From Halomonas sp. (lineage in GTDB: Bacteria > Pseudomonadota > Gammaproteobacteria > Pseudomonadales > Halomonadaceae): a DNA stretch of 64,000 nt. Location: positions 186,001 to 250,000 of the forward strand of contig JAGYKP010000099.1 of the NCBI GenBank assembly GCA_018401555.1. Reading direction: 5' to 3'. Made by a program: the position numbers and the translations under genes. The notes under the pieces are model-generated. The model worked only from the letters and a program-made list of their open reading frames with translations, ran no database searches and was not told the DNA's origin. How positions within the stretch are numbered: the first letter of the stretch is position 1; each line of letters starts with the position of its first letter. Positions 11,357-22,529 of the stretch are shown here, in pieces.

Positions 11357-11785
11357 ATGAAGACGTTCACTGCCAAACCGCAGTCCGTCGAGCGCGACTG
11401 GTACGTCGTCGACGCCACGGACAAGACGCTCGGCCGTCTGGCCACAGAGATCGCTCGCCGCCTGCGCGGCAAGCACAAGCCGGAGTTCACCCCGCACGTG
11501 GATACCGGCGACTACATCGTCGTGATCAACGCCGAGAAGGTGAAGGTCACCGGCAACAAGGCCGCGGCCAAGACCTATTATCGCCACACCGGCTATCCCG
11601 GTGGCCTGCGTTCCATGACCTTCGACAAGATGCTCGATCACGCCCCCGAGCGTATCATCGAGAGCGCCGTCAAGGGCATGCTGCCGAAGGGCCCCCTGGG
11701 CCGCGCCATGTACACCAAGCTCAAGGTCTACGCCGGCGCCGAGCACCCGCACGCCGCCCAGCAGCCGCAAGAACTGAACCTCTGA
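11357..11785 (+). CDS. rplM: 50S ribosomal protein L13
   Basis: Large-subunit protein of 142 residues, exactly the family length. The N-terminus ([20 protein letters not shown]), the [18 protein letters not shown] core and the [20 protein letters not shown] signature are unmistakable. It is followed after 13 bases by rpsI, the conserved L13-S9 pair. Confidence 0.98.
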   Translation: MKTFTAKPQSVERDWYVVDATDKTLGRLATEIARRLRGKHKPEFTPHVDTGDYIVVINAEKVKVTGNKAAAKTYYRHTGYPGGLRSMTFDKMLDHAPERIIESAVKGMLPKGPLGRAMYTKLKVYAGAEHPHAAQQPQELNL

Positions 11786-11798
11786 GGGAATCTTCGCC

Positions 11799-12188
11799 AT
11801 GACACAGCAGTATTACGGTACCGGGCGCCGCAAGACCTCTACCGCCCGCGTCTTCCTGAAGCCGGGCACCGGCAAGATCACCGTCAACAATCGTGAGCTG
11901 GACCAGTACTTCGGCCGCGTCACCGGTCGCATGGTGGTGCGTCAGCCCCTCGAGCTGACCGAGACCCTTGGCCAGTTCGACGTCTACGTCACCGTCAAGG
12001 GTGGCGGTGGCTCCGCCCAGGCCGGCGCGATCCGCCACGGCATCACCCGTGCGCTGATGGTCTACAACGAAGACTTCCGCGCACCGCTGCGCGAGGCGGG
12101 CTACGTGACCCGCGACGCGCGCCAGGTCGAGCGCAAGAAGGTCGGCCTGCGCAAGGCGCGCCGCCGTCCGCAGTTCTCCAAGCGCTGA
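11799..12188 (+). CDS. rpsI: 30S ribosomal protein S9
   Basis: Small-subunit protein of 129 residues. It has the [19 protein letters not shown] start, the [18 protein letters not shown] core and the basic C-terminal tail RRRPQFSKR that reaches into the ribosomal P site. It is co-transcribed with rplM and followed by a strong terminator. Confidence 0.98.
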   Translation: MTQQYYGTGRRKTSTARVFLKPGTGKITVNNRELDQYFGRVTGRMVVRQPLELTETLGQFDVYVTVKGGGGSAQAGAIRHGITRALMVYNEDFRAPLREAGYVTRDARQVERKKVGLRKARRRPQFSKR

Positions 12189-12212
12189 TCACCAGCCGTC
12201 TTGGAAGGTTCG

Positions 12213-12245
12213 ACGCCCGGGTTTATCAACCCGGGCGTTTCTTGT
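12213..12245 (+). terminator. Rho-independent terminator of rplM-rpsI
   Basis: ACGCCCGGGTT (12213-12223) and AACCCGGGCGT (12228-12238) form a perfect 11-bp stem with a TATC loop, followed by TTCTTGTT. It lies 25 bases after the rpsI stop. Confidence 0.9.
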
Positions 12246-12297
12246 TCTGGGTCAACAATTTGTGTGCGCCATGCCACCTTGGTCAAGGTCCTTTTCC

Positions 12298-12326
12298 TTG
12301 TGCGGGGCGGCTCGATTTCTTAACAT
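12298..12326 (+). promoter_or_regulatory. Sigma-70-like promoter of petABC
   Basis: TTGTGC (12298-12303), a 17-base spacer and TAACAT (12321-12326) stand about 80 bases before petA, after the rpsI terminator. The spacing is ideal; the hexamers are moderate matches. Confidence 0.5.
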
Positions 12327-12405
12327 GTACCGCATTTGGTGTCCGTGTTCGCGGGGATGATGCCCGTGATGGATCAACGGGTAAGCTGATGGGAGAAACC
12401 TTGAA

Positions 12406-13008
12406 ATGGCAGATAACGGCGTGAACAAGGGTCGGCGCCGTTTCCTCGTGGGTGCCACCACCGTTGTAGGTGGGGTTGGTGCCAGTCGGGGTTGCGGTCC
12501 CCTTTGGTGGCTTCCTGGCAGCCGAGTGCCGGGGCGAGAGCGGCAGGTGCGCCGATCCAAGGCCGACGTGTCCAAGCTGGAGCCGGGTCAGCGCATGGTC
12601 GTGGAGTGGCGTGGCAAGCCGGTGTGGGTCGTCTACCGTACCCCCGAGATGATCGAGCGAACCGAAGGCTTCGACGCCTCGCGTCTGGCCGATCCCGAGT
12701 CGGAGGTGCCCCAGCAGCCCGCCTATGTGACGGGTCCCCTGCGGGCCATCAAGCCCGAGATCGGCGTCTATATCGGGATCTGCACCCACCTGGGCTGTTC
12801 GCCGCTGTTCCGTCCCGAGCCGGATGCCGACGACGTGGGCACCGACGACTGGCCGGGTGGCTATTTCTGCCCCTGTCACGGTTCGCGTTTCGACCTGGCC
12901 GGTCGGGTATTCCGCGGGGTGCCGGCGCCCACCAACCTGGAGGTGCCGCCTTACCGCTTCGAGTCCGACGATATCATTGTCGTTGGCGAAGATGAGGAGA
13001 CTGCCTGA
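12406..13008 (+). CDS. petA: Ubiquinol-cytochrome c reductase Rieske iron-sulfur subunit, N-terminal frameshifts
   Basis: Rieske 2Fe-2S subunit of the cytochrome bc1 complex, passing electrons from ubiquinol to cytochrome c1. The two cluster boxes are intact: CTHLGC at residues 126-131 and CPCHGS at 155-160. The start MADNGVNKGRRRFLVGATTV carries a twin-arginine-like signal anchor. Between about 12480 and 12560 the frame looks wrong: pieces resembling the expected anchor (VGVAVPF, then VASWQPSA, GARAAGAP) occur in other frames. At least two compensating indels are likely there. Its stop overlaps the petB start. Confidence 0.9.
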   Translation: MADNGVNKGRRRFLVGATTVVGGVGASRGCGPLWWLPGSRVPGRERQVRRSKADVSKLEPGQRMVVEWRGKPVWVVYRTPEMIERTEGFDASRLADPESEVPQQPAYVTGPLRAIKPEIGVYIGICTHLGCSPLFRPEPDADDVGTDDWPGGYFCPCHGSRFDLAGRVFRGVPAPTNLEVPPYRFESDDIIVVGEDEETA

Positions 13009-14267
13009 TGGGTAACCCGAACAAGGCGATGGCGGAGAAGGGGATCATGCGCTGGGTGGATGAGCGCTTCCCCGCGACGCAGATGTGGCAGGAGCATCTG
13101 TCCAAGTATTACGCCCCCAAGAACTTCAACTTCTGGTACTTCTTCGGCTCGCTGGCGCTGCTGGTACTGGTCAACCAGATCCTGACCGGCATCTGGCTGA
13201 CCATGAGCTACAACCCCTCCGCGGAGGGTGCCTTCGCCTCCGTCGAGTACATCATGCGCGATGTGGAGTGGGGCTGGCTGATTCGCTACATGCACTCCAC
13301 CGGCGCCACGGCATTCTTCGTGGTGGTCTACCTGCACATGTTCCGCGGCCTGCTCTACGGCTCCTACAAGGCGCCCCGCGAGCTGGTGTGGATCTTCGGC
13401 ATGGCGATCTACCTGGCGCTGATGGCCGAGGCCTTCATGGGCTACCTGCTGCCCTGGGGTCAGATGTCCTACTGGGGTGCCCAGGTCATCATCTCGCTGT
13501 TCTCCGCCATCCCGGTGATCGGCCCCGACCTGACCCAGTGGGTGCGTGGCGACTTCCTGATCTCCGGTATCACGCTCAATCGCTTCTTTGCCCTGCACGT
13601 GGTGGCGCTGCCCATCGTGATCCTGGCGCTGGTGGTGCTGCACATCATTGCCCTGCATGAGGTCGGCTCCAACAACCCGGACGGCATCGACATCAAGCAG
13701 AAGAAGGACGAGACCGGCAAGCCGCTGGACGGCATCCCCTTCCACCCCTACTACACGGTGAAGGATATCGTCGGCGTGGCGGTGTTCCTGTTCGTCTTCG
13801 CGGTGGTGATCTTCTACTTCCCCGAGGGTGGCGGCTACTTCCTCGAGAAGCCCAACTTCGAGCCGGCGAACCCCATGGTGACCCCGGACCATATCGCCCC
13901 GGTGTGGTACTTCACGCCCTTCTACGCGATCCTGCGCGCCATCAACTTCTCGCTGTTCGGCCTCGACGCCAAGCTCCTCGGCGTGATCTGCATGGGGGCG
14001 GCCATCGCGGTGCTCTTCGTGCTGCCCTGGCTCGACCGCAGCCCGGTGCGCTCCATCCGCTACAAGGGCTGGATCTCCAAGGTGATGCTGGTGCTGTTCG
14101 CTATCAGCTTCGTGATCCTCGGGGTACTGGGCGTGCTGCCCGCCACCGATGGCCGGACTCTGGTGGCTCAGATCTGCACCGCCATCTACTTCGCCTTCTT
14201 CCTGCTGATGCCGTTCTACACCCGGCTGGAGAAGACCAAACCCGTTCCGGAGAGGGTGACTGGCTAA
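13008..14267 (+). CDS. petB: Cytochrome b of the bc1 complex
   Basis: Membrane core of ubiquinol-cytochrome c reductase, 419 residues with eight or more hydrophobic helices. Heme-ligand helices are recognisable (RYMHSTGATAFFVVVYLHMF and FALHVVALPIVILALVVLHI), as is the Qo-site PEWY-type region, here PVWYFTPFYAILRAI. PVWY in place of PEWY is a known bacterial variation, though the Glu is often thought important. It starts at the overlap with petA and its stop overlaps petC, so the three genes form a tight operon. Confidence 0.96.
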   Translation: MGNPNKAMAEKGIMRWVDERFPATQMWQEHLSKYYAPKNFNFWYFFGSLALLVLVNQILTGIWLTMSYNPSAEGAFASVEYIMRDVEWGWLIRYMHSTGATAFFVVVYLHMFRGLLYGSYKAPRELVWIFGMAIYLALMAEAFMGYLLPWGQMSYWGAQVIISLFSAIPVIGPDLTQWVRGDFLISGITLNRFFALHVVALPIVILALVVLHIIALHEVGSNNPDGIDIKQKKDETGKPLDGIPFHPYYTVKDIVGVAVFLFVFAVVIFYFPEGGGYFLEKPNFEPANPMVTPDHIAPVWYFTPFYAILRAINFSLFGLDAKLLGVICMGAAIAVLFVLPWLDRSPVRSIRYKGWISKVMLVLFAISFVILGVLGVLPATDGRTLVAQICTAIYFAFFLLMPFYTRLEKTKPVPERVTG

Positions 14268-15035
14268 TGAAAAAGCAACTGTTCGCACTGCTCTTCGCGC
14301 TGGTGCCCCTGGCGGCAATGGCCGCAGCAGGCCCGAGCGTGCCGTACTCCATGACGCCCGACCTGGACGACAAGGCGTCGTTGCAGCGGGGCATGCAGCT
14401 CTACACCAACTACTGCATGGGCTGTCACTCCCTCGAGCACCAGCGCTTCGCGCGCGCCGCCGAGGATCTGGACATGCCCCAGGAGCTGGTCGAGGAGAAC
14501 CTGATCTTCTCCTCCGACCTGGCCTTCAATGACCAGATGCATATCGCCATGAGCCAAGGATGATGGCGAGGCCTGGTTCGGGGCGGCGCCGCCCGATCTG
14601 ACCCTGGAGTCACGCCTGCGTGGCACCGACTGGATCTACTCCTACCTGCTGTCGTTCTACAAGGATCCGAGCACCGGCACCGGGGTGAACAACGCCGTGT
14701 TCGACCTGGTGGCCATGCCCAACGTGCTGGAGCCGCTGCAGGGCGTGCAGGAGAAGGTGTGTGCCGAGACCGACCGCCCGGTAGATGGGGCCGAGCTCGA
14801 TCCGCTGACTGGCAAGTACCAGTCCTGCGAGACCCTGCAGGTGACCCAGCCGGGTGAGATGGAGCCCGAGGAGTTCGAGGAAGCGGTCTACGACCTGACC
14901 AACTTCCTGGCCTACGTCGGCGAGCCCTCCAAGCTGCAGGCCCAGGCCCTGGCGCCCAAGGTGTTGATCTTCATCTTCATCTTCGGTGTCATCGCCTACC
15001 TGCTCAAGCGCGAGTACTGGCGCGACATCCACTGA
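14267..15035 (+). CDS. petC: Cytochrome c1, one apparent frameshift
   Basis: Heme c subunit of the bc1 complex, facing the periplasm. A signal peptide (KKQLFALLFALVPLAAMA) precedes the CMGCH heme box at about residue 50. A C-terminal anchor (VLIFIFIFGVIAYLLKREYW) ends the protein. The first frame stops at 14561-14563. Reading on in the next frame gives DDGEAWFGAAPPDLTLESRL, the expected sequence including the APPDL segment. One surplus base near 14556-14560 explains it. Corrected length is about 255 residues. Confidence 0.92.
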
Positions 15036-15054
15036 TCCACCGCGGGTGGATAAT

Positions 15055-15087
15055 GCGGGCGCACGGCCATCGGCCATGCGCCCCCGC
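15055..15087 (+). terminator. Imperfect hairpin after petC
   Basis: GCGGGCGCACGGCC and GGCCATGCGCCCCCGC form an imperfect GC-rich hairpin with an ATC apex about 20 bases after petC. It probably terminates the pet operon. There is no T tract. Confidence 0.45.
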
Positions 15088-15133
15088 GACGTATGTGCCG
15101 GGCGAAACGCTCCCCCGCGGAGCGGGTCCCGCG

Positions 15134-15142
15134 TGCTATCAT
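15134..15142 (+). promoter_or_regulatory. Extended -10 promoter of sspA
   Basis: TGCTATCAT (TGn plus TATCAT at 15137-15142) lies 30 bases before the sspA start. No clear -35 is seen, which is common for extended -10 promoters. Confidence 0.45.
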
Positions 15143-15172
15143 AGTCGTTCGATTTGATGCGAGGATTGTTTC

Positions 15173-15799
15173 ATGGGTGTAGTGGCCAAGCGGTCGTCGA
15201 TGATCTTCTATTCCGGTGGTACCGATCACTTCAGTCATCGGGTGCGTATCGTGCTCGCCGAGAAGGGTGTGGCGGTAGACATCGTGGAAGTCACCCAGGA
15301 CCAGCCCCCCGAGGAGCTCGCCGACCTCAACCCCTACAACAGCGTGCCGACCCTGCTGGATCGTGATCTGGTGCTGTATGAGTCCAAGGTGATGATGGAG
15401 TACCTGGACGAGCGTTTCCCGCATCCTCCGCTGCTGCCGGTCTATCCGGTGGCGCGTGCCCAGAGCCGCCTCTGGATGCATCGCATCGAGCGTGAGTGGT
15501 GCCCGCTGGTGGAGCAGATCGAGCAGGGGTCCAAGAAGGAGGCGGACAAGGCACGCAAGGAGCTGCGCGAGAGCCTGGTGGGTATCTCGCCCATCTTCGA
15601 GGACATGGCGTTCTTCATGAGCGAGGAGTTCACCCTGGTGGACTGCTGTCTGGCACCGATCCTGTGGCGCCTGCCGGCACTGGGCATCGAGCTGCCCGAG
15701 AAGCAGGTGGGGCCGCTGCTCGGCTACATGGAGCGGGTCTTCGAGCGTGATGGCTTCAAGGCCTCGCTGAGTGAGCGCGAGCGCGAGATGCGCAGCTGA
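15173..15799 (+). CDS. sspA: Stringent starvation protein A
   Basis: RNA-polymerase-associated protein with a glutathione-S-transferase fold that alters promoter use under nutrient and acid stress. It has 208 residues. The N-terminal thioredoxin-like domain ([20 protein letters not shown], then [20 protein letters not shown]) leads into the helical domain with the SspA-type segment [20 protein letters not shown]. Start at 15173; an ATG at 15200 is possible. It is followed 50 bases later by sspB, its normal partner. Confidence 0.95.
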   Translation: MGVVAKRSSMIFYSGGTDHFSHRVRIVLAEKGVAVDIVEVTQDQPPEELADLNPYNSVPTLLDRDLVLYESKVMMEYLDERFPHPPLLPVYPVARAQSRLWMHRIEREWCPLVEQIEQGSKKEADKARKELRESLVGISPIFEDMAFFMSEEFTLVDCCLAPILWRLPALGIELPEKQVGPLLGYMERVFERDGFKASLSEREREMRS

Positions 15800-15849
15800 T
15801 ACACTTCCGGCCGCCTGCGGGCGGCCGTTCAACGGAGGAGGGCCAGACG

Positions 15850-16338
15850 ATGGATTCCAGTCGTCCCAACCTATCCAGTCGCCCTTACCTGGCCAGGGCC
15901 CTGTTCCAGTGGCTGCTGGACAACGACCTCACGCCGCATATCGTGGTCGATGCGGAGCACCCCGACGTCGAAGTGCCGCGGCAGTTCGTGCAGAACGGCC
16001 AGATCGTCCTCAACCTGTCGCCGACCGCGGTACGCGATCTCGCCATGGAGAACGACGCGATCAGCTTCGGGGCCCGTTTCGGTGGCCAGCCCATGCGGGT
16101 GATGGTGCCGAGCGACGCCTTGGTGGCCATCTATGGTCGCGAGAATGGCGTGGGCATGGTCTTCGGCCATGAGCCGGTGATGCCGCAACCCGTCGACGCC
16201 AGCGACGAGGAGGCACCGACGCTGACCGAAGTGGAGAGCGACGGCGATGCCTCAGCAGGCGAGGAGTCCCCGGTCGAGGAGGGCGAAGGTAACCGTCGCC
16301 CGCCCAAGGGCAGGCCCTCGCTGCGCGTGATCAAGTAG
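15850..16338 (+). CDS. sspB: ClpXP protease specificity-enhancing factor SspB
   Basis: Adaptor that binds ssrA-tagged and other substrates and delivers them to ClpXP. It has 162 residues: a folded substrate-binding domain (SRPYLARALFQWLLDNDLTP; later VLNLSPTAVRDL and ISFGARFGGQP), then an acidic flexible linker. The C-terminal ClpX-docking peptide ends GRPSLRVIK, matching the known SspB tail. It is co-transcribed with sspA. Confidence 0.96.
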   Translation: MDSSRPNLSSRPYLARALFQWLLDNDLTPHIVVDAEHPDVEVPRQFVQNGQIVLNLSPTAVRDLAMENDAISFGARFGGQPMRVMVPSDALVAIYGRENGVGMVFGHEPVMPQPVDASDEEAPTLTEVESDGDASAGEESPVEEGEGNRRPPKGRPSLRVIK

Positions 16339-16357
16339 CTCCCGATCCCGCTGTGGA

Positions 16358-16400
16358 GAACGCAGGACGGCAGGCCCCTCAGGCCTGCCGTCCTGCGTTC
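16358..16400. terminator. Long bidirectional terminator between sspB and dolP
   Basis: A perfect 19-bp stem (16358-16376 with 16382-16400) with the loop CCTCA sits between the convergent sspB and dolP genes. Its outer bases GAAC/GTTC leave A/T-poor flanks, so this is a stable bidirectional block rather than a canonical T-tract terminator. Confidence 0.8.
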
Positions 16401-16415
16401 TGGGTGCCTCAGCCG

Positions 16416-17610
<1,195 letters not shown>

Positions 17611-17979
17611 TTAGTAGGCATCGAAGGCGTTGACCACCCACTGGATGTCGAGTTCGGGGGGCTGGCCCGTCACGGCCACCACATCGAAGCGGCAGGCACA
17701 TGATAGCCGGTTGTGCTGGAGATAAAAACGCGCCGCCCGGACCAGGCGGCGCTGCTTGGTGACGGTGATGGTCTCGAGGGGGTGGCCGTGGCGGGTATCG
17801 GCCCGGTGACGCACCTCGACGAAGACCAGGGTCTCGCCGTCGCGCATCACCAGATCCAGTTCGCCACCCTTGGCGTGCTGGTTGGCGGTCACCGGCGTCA
17901 GGCCGCGCTCCGCCAGCCAGGCCGCGACGAGGCGCTCGATGGCCTCGCCGCGGGCCCGCGCGTCACGGGGACTGCTCAT
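17611..17979 (-). CDS. yraN: YraN family protein (UPF0102)
   Basis: Small protein of 122 residues with the restriction-endonuclease-like core of UPF0102: an early Glu (ARGEAIERLVAAWL), then GGELDLVMRDGETLVFVEVR. These are the positions of a PD-(D/E)XK active site, with Arg where a Lys is often found. The cellular function is unknown in the family. I choose the ATG at 17979; a GTG at 17982 would add one residue. It overlaps the 3' end of lpoA by 17 bases. Confidence 0.88.
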   Translation of the reverse strand: MSSPRDARARGEAIERLVAAWLAERGLTPVTANQHAKGGELDLVMRDGETLVFVEVRHRADTRHGHPLETITVTKQRRLVRAARFYLQHNRLSCACRFDVVAVTGQPPELDIQWVVNAFDAY

Positions 17980-19715
17980 CACCGAAGATCCCCGGGATCA
18001 GCACCGGCTGAGGGACGCCGTTGACGAAGCGGGCCCAGGGCAGCTGGCGCTGGATACGGCCGTCGGGCCCCGGGCGCAGGGTACCGGTGGCGCCGAACAC
18101 CTCACTGCCCGAGACCAGCTGGAACTGGGGCAGCCGCCGCGCCAGCTCGAAGGCGTCGACCCCCATGGCGTTCAGGCGGAACAGGTTGGGGTCCGCCTCC
18201 TCGCGCAGCTCGCGGTAGCTCGCGGAGAAGGGCAGGGCGTCCTCGCCGCCCACGGCGGCATCGGGGATCTGCCAGGGGATGTCGAGGAACAGCACGTCAT
18301 CCAGATCGCCGTCGAGGCGCGGATTGAGCCGCCCGTTGAACAGGTGCGAGGTGGCATACACCGGCAGGTCGCCGGCGCCGTAATAGTCCAGGGTCGGCGG
18401 CACCTGGCGGGCGTAGTCGGGCAGCGCCAGCATGAACAGGGCGTCGGGGCGTGCCTCGGCGATGGCGCGACGGGTACTCTCGGTGGCCGCGGCGCCGGGG
18501 TTGTAGCGCACCGCCTTGGTGACCTCGCCGCCCAGGTCGCGCCATTCGTCCCAGAAGGCCTCGCCGACGCGGCGGCCCCAGTCGTTGTCAGGCACCAGCA
18601 GCGCGGCGCGGCGGTGGCCGTCGCGCCAGGCGCGCTGGGCGGCCTGGGCGGCCTCGTCCTCGGCCGAGAGGCCGTACTGGAAGAGCCCCTCGGCGTTATT
18701 GTTGCCGCCCCTGCCGTAGTTGAGCGCCAGGGTGGGCAGCGGTACGCGGTCGCGGCGCTCGAGCTCGCTGACCCGGTCCTTGTCGAGGGGGCCGATCACC
18801 ACCTGGGCGCCGCGATTCTCGGCTTCCCGGTAGAGCGCCTCGAGGTTGCCGGAGGAGCCATCGATGAAGCTCAGGCGGACATCGGCATCATTCGACAGGC
18901 GGTGCTGGGTACGAATGCCCTCGGCGACAGCCTCGGCGATTCGGGACAGGGGGCCGGATTCGGGCAGCATCACGGCGATATGCTGTACCTCCTGGCCGCT
19001 CAGCTCGCGCAGGGTCAGCAGGTCTGCCGGCAGTCGGCGGGCCGCCGGGTGGCGCTGGCTGCGGCTGCGCCAGTCATCCAGGCGCTGGAACAGACGCTCG
19101 ATATCGCCACCGCCGCTACGCACCGTCTCGCTCAGCTCGACCCAGCCGCGGGTCAGGGCATCGCCCTGCTCACGCGAGCCGGGTCAGTCGGCGCCCGTCG
19201 AGCCCCCCCAGGGCGCGCCAGATGGGGTCGTTGAGGGCCTCGTCATCGGACTCTGCCTGCACCGCCAGCAGTGCCTCGGCCGCGGCAAGGGGTTCATCGA
19301 CCTCGAGCAGGGCCAGGCCCCGCTGTTCGCGCAGGGCCAGAGCCTGGCCGCGATTCAGCTCCAGGCCGTCGAGGTCCTGGGTCGCGCGGATCACCGCCTC
19401 GGGGTCGCCCTGGCTCTCGCCGAGATCGGCCAGCAGCAGCGCCCAGCGCGCCCGCTGGTCGCCGGCCAGGCGAGCATCGTCGATATTGCGGGCGATCTCG
19501 AGTGCCTGGGTGCGCTCCCCCTGGCGTGCTAGGATGTCCGCCGCATCCAGCCGCGTGCGCGCCGCCTGGCTCGGTTCCTGCTGCTGGGCCTGCTCGAGCA
19601 GGCTCGCGGGATCATCATCGGTGACGCGCTCGACGATGCCCGGCTGGTAGGCGCAGCCGGCCAGCAGCAGCGCGAGGAGCGCGGTGGCCAGCAGGCCGCG
19701 TGTGAGTGTGAGCAT
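17963..19715 (-). CDS. lpoA: Penicillin-binding protein activator LpoA, one apparent frameshift
   Basis: Outer-membrane lipoprotein that reaches through the periplasm to activate PBP1a. A lipobox (LALLLAGC) is followed by an N-terminal helical repeat domain. A C-terminal type-1 periplasmic-binding-like fold follows (HIAVMLPESGPLSRIAEAVA; NRGAQVVIGPLDKDRVSELE; ALLVPDNDWGRRVGEAFWDE). The frame stops at 19170; removing one T there joins LTRLA to EQGDALTRGWVELSE. Corrected length is about 584 residues, in the family range. It is divergent from rsmI and heads the lpoA-yraN-diaA-dolP operon. Confidence 0.92.
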
Positions 19716-19766
19716 GCATCCTTCCTTTCTTCATCCGTCGTATCGGGAGCCCGCCGAGGAGGCGAC

Positions 19767-20634
19767 GTGTCAGAACCGAACTCAGCTTCATTGTACGTGG
19801 TCGCCACGCCGATTGGGAATCTGGCCGACCTGAGCCCGCGTGCCGCCGGGGTGCTGGCCGAGGTGGCGCTGGTCGCCGCCGAGGACACCCGGCACACCGC
19901 GCGCCTGCTGCGCCACCTGGGGGTGCAGGTGCCCATGCTGTCGCTGCATGAGCACAACGAGGCGGCACGGGTCGAGCAGCTGGATGCCCGCCTGGCTGCC
20001 GGCGAGTCCATCGCGCTGGTCTCCGATGCCGGCACGCCGCTGATCAGCGACCCCGGCTTCGTGCTGGTGCGCGAGTTGCGCGCCCGGGGCCGGCGTATCG
20101 TGCCGGTTCCCGGTGCCTGTGCGCTGGTCGCCGCGCTCTCGGCCGCGGGGTTGCCTACCGACCGCTTCACCTTCCATGGCTTCCTGCCGGCCAAGGGAGG
20201 GGCGCGTCGCGCGCAGCTCGAGGCTCTGGCGACGCGCAGCGAGACCCTGGTCTTCTATGAGTCGCCGCACCGCATTCGCGACACCCTGACGGATATCGGG
20301 GCGGTGTTCGGCGAGCGTCGCCTGGTGCTGGCGCGGGAGCTGACCAAGGCCTTCGAGACGTTTCTGGAGGGCAGTGCCGCCGAGCTGTCCCGGCGCATGG
20401 AGGACGACCCCAACCAGGCCCGCGGCGAGTTCGTGGTGATGGTCGCCGGTGCGCCGGCCGCGCGAGAGCGGCGCCGAGGCGGCGACAGTGGAGGGGAGGC
20501 GCTGCTCGTCGGCGCTGCTGGCCGAGGGTGCCGGCGTCAAGCAGGCCGCGGCAGTCGCCGCCCGGGTGCTGGGCGGTCCCCGCAAGGCCTGGTATGCCCA
20601 CGCCCAGGCGCTCAAAGACCAGGCTTCCCCCTGA
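19767..20634 (+). CDS. rsmI: 16S rRNA 2'-O-ribose C1402 methyltransferase RsmI, frameshift near the end
   Basis: SAM-dependent methyltransferase of the tetrapyrrole-methylase fold that modifies C1402 of 16S rRNA. The start is a GTG at 19767 with GAGGAGG just upstream. Motifs: VVATPIGNLADLSPRA, VSDAGTPLISDPGFVLVREL, PTDRFTFHGFLP and FYESPHRIRDTL. Around 20455-20465 the frame slips. The true C-terminus (LLAEGAGVKQAAAVAARVLG ... KAWYAHAQALKD) lies in another frame and ends at 20634. rnpB follows, as in Pseudomonas. Confidence 0.93.
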
Positions 20635-20779
20635 GGCAAGGTCGCTTGGGGCTGTTCCGTCGGCTAGCCTGCGAGGGGGCGCTGTAAACCCGTCCCTGGG
20701 CGCTACCGATGCCATCCCTGGCATAGGACCCCCTCTTCGGCTTGCCCCCGGCGCCCCTCGCGTTGGAATGCACTGCTTG

Positions 20780-20808
20780 TTGAGGGGGTGTCGGGGCACT
20801 GGTATCCT
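20780..20808 (+). promoter_or_regulatory. Promoter of rnpB
   Basis: TTGAGG (20780-20785), a 17-base spacer and TATCCT (20803-20808) place the start of transcription near 20815, where the P1 helix of RNase P RNA begins. The agreement of the two signals supports both. Confidence 0.7.
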
Positions 20809-20814
20809 TGCCGC

Positions 20815-21170
<356 letters not shown>

Positions 21171-21224
21171 TTTTCAGTCCGGCGGCGGAACTCGTCCGTC
21201 GCCCCACCGTGGATCGAGAATCGC

Positions 21225-22177
21225 ATGCAGTCCGCCCTGACACACCCCCGCGGGGTTTTCGCCACGCCAGCGTGCTGCTCGACGGTGCGGTCGATGCCCT
21301 GGTCCACGATCCCGATGGTGCCTACCTCGACGGCACCTTCGGTCGCGGCGGCCACTCGCGGGAGATCCTCTCGCGCCTCTCGCCCCGCGGCAGGCTGCTG
21401 GCCATCGATCGTGACCCCCAGGCGATCGCCGAGGCAGCCGCCATCGATGACCCGCGCTTCACCATCGAGCGTGCCGAATTCGCCCGCCTCGACGAGGTCG
21501 CCCGTGCCCACGAGCTGCACGGTCGCCTGGCCGGGGTGCTTCTGGATATCGGTGTCTCCTCGCCCCAGCTCGACGATCCCGAACGCGGCTTCAGCTTCCT
21601 GCGCGATGGCCCGCTGGACATGCGCATGGACCCGACTCGGGGCGAGAGCGCGGCGGGCTTCATCGCCCGCGCCGGCGAGGCCGAGCTGGTGCGGGTGTTC
21701 AAGGAGTACGGCGAGGAGCGCTATGCCCGGCGCCTGGCCAGGGCAATCCTCGCGCGCCGTGCCGAGCGGCGTTTCGAGCGCACCGCCGACCTCGCCGAGG
21801 TGGTCAAGACGGCACATCCCGCCTGGGAGAAGCACAAGCATCCCGCGACGCGGGTCTTCCAGGCCCTGCGCATCCAGGTCAACGGCGAGCTCGAGCAGCT
21901 CGATGCGGCGCTGGAGGCGGCCCTGGAGGCCCTCGCCCCGGGAGGCCAGCTGGTGGTGATCAGCTTTCACTCCCTGGAGGATCGTCGGGTCAAGCGCTTC
22001 ATCCGGCATCACGTGCGGGGTGATACCCACCTGCCTCGGGGCATCCCGATTCGCGACGAGCAGCTCGAGCGCCGCCTGGAGGCGGTGGGCAAGGCCCGGC
22101 GTCCCGGGGAGGCGGAGGTCAAGGAGAACCCCCGCGCACGCAGTGCGGTGATGCGCGTCGCGCGCAAGCGCTATTGA
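21225..22177 (+). CDS. rsmH: 16S rRNA m4C1402 methyltransferase RsmH, N-terminal frameshift
   Basis: Methylates N4 of C1402 in 16S rRNA, the partner modification to that of RsmI. Motifs: [19 protein letters not shown] for SAM binding, [20 protein letters not shown], and late [14 protein letters not shown] and [16 protein letters not shown]. The expected start [10 protein letters not shown] is at 21225, but the body ([15 protein letters not shown]) is in the next frame; one surplus base in CGGGGTTTT (about 21252-21259) explains this. The open frame upstream of 21225 is inside rnpB. mraZ, usually just before rsmH, is absent. Confidence 0.95.
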
Positions 22178-22205
22178 GCATGCGACAGTGAAGGAAGGAG
22201 TCGGC

Positions 22206-22529
22206 ATGACACAGGGAAGGTCGTTTACCGCTCGCCTCGCCTGGCCCTCGGCGCTGCGCCTGAACCCGCGCGCGCTGCTGGTGCTTCTGCTGCTGGTCGG
22301 CTGCCTGGCCAGCGCTCTGGTGGTGATCGCCATCAGCCACCTGACCCGTGAGGAGTACGCCGCCCTGCAGCAGCTCGAACGCGAGCAGCAGCAGCTGCAG
22401 ACCGAGTGGGGCCAGCTGCTCCTCGAGGAGAGTGCCTGGTCGTCCCCGGCACGCATCGAGCGCCTGGCCGTGGAACGCCTGGAGATGCGCCTGCCCGGCG
22501 TGGACGAGGTGGAGGTGATCCAGCGATGA
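22206..22529 (+). CDS. ftsL: Cell division protein FtsL
   Basis: Bitopic divisome protein that forms the FtsQLB complex and helps activate FtsWI. It has 107 residues: a cytoplasmic N-terminus, one membrane helix (ALLVLLLLVGCLASALVVIA), then a periplasmic leucine-zipper-like coil (YAALQQLEREQQQLQTEWG). It ends LERLAV...MRLPGVDEVEVI, typical of gammaproteobacterial FtsL. I use the ATG at 22206 with AAGGAAGGAG upstream. It overlaps ftsI by ATGA. Confidence 0.93.
   Translation: MTQGRSFTARLAWPSALRLNPRALLVLLLLVGCLASALVVIAISHLTREEYAALQQLEREQQQLQTEWGQLLLEESAWSSPARIERLAVERLEMRLPGVDEVEVIQR

Noticed and set aside
10682..11800. 372-residue minus-strand open frame across the zapE end, the gap and rplM
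   Set aside because: It covers the conserved rplM gene and the promoter region, and its translation has no family features.
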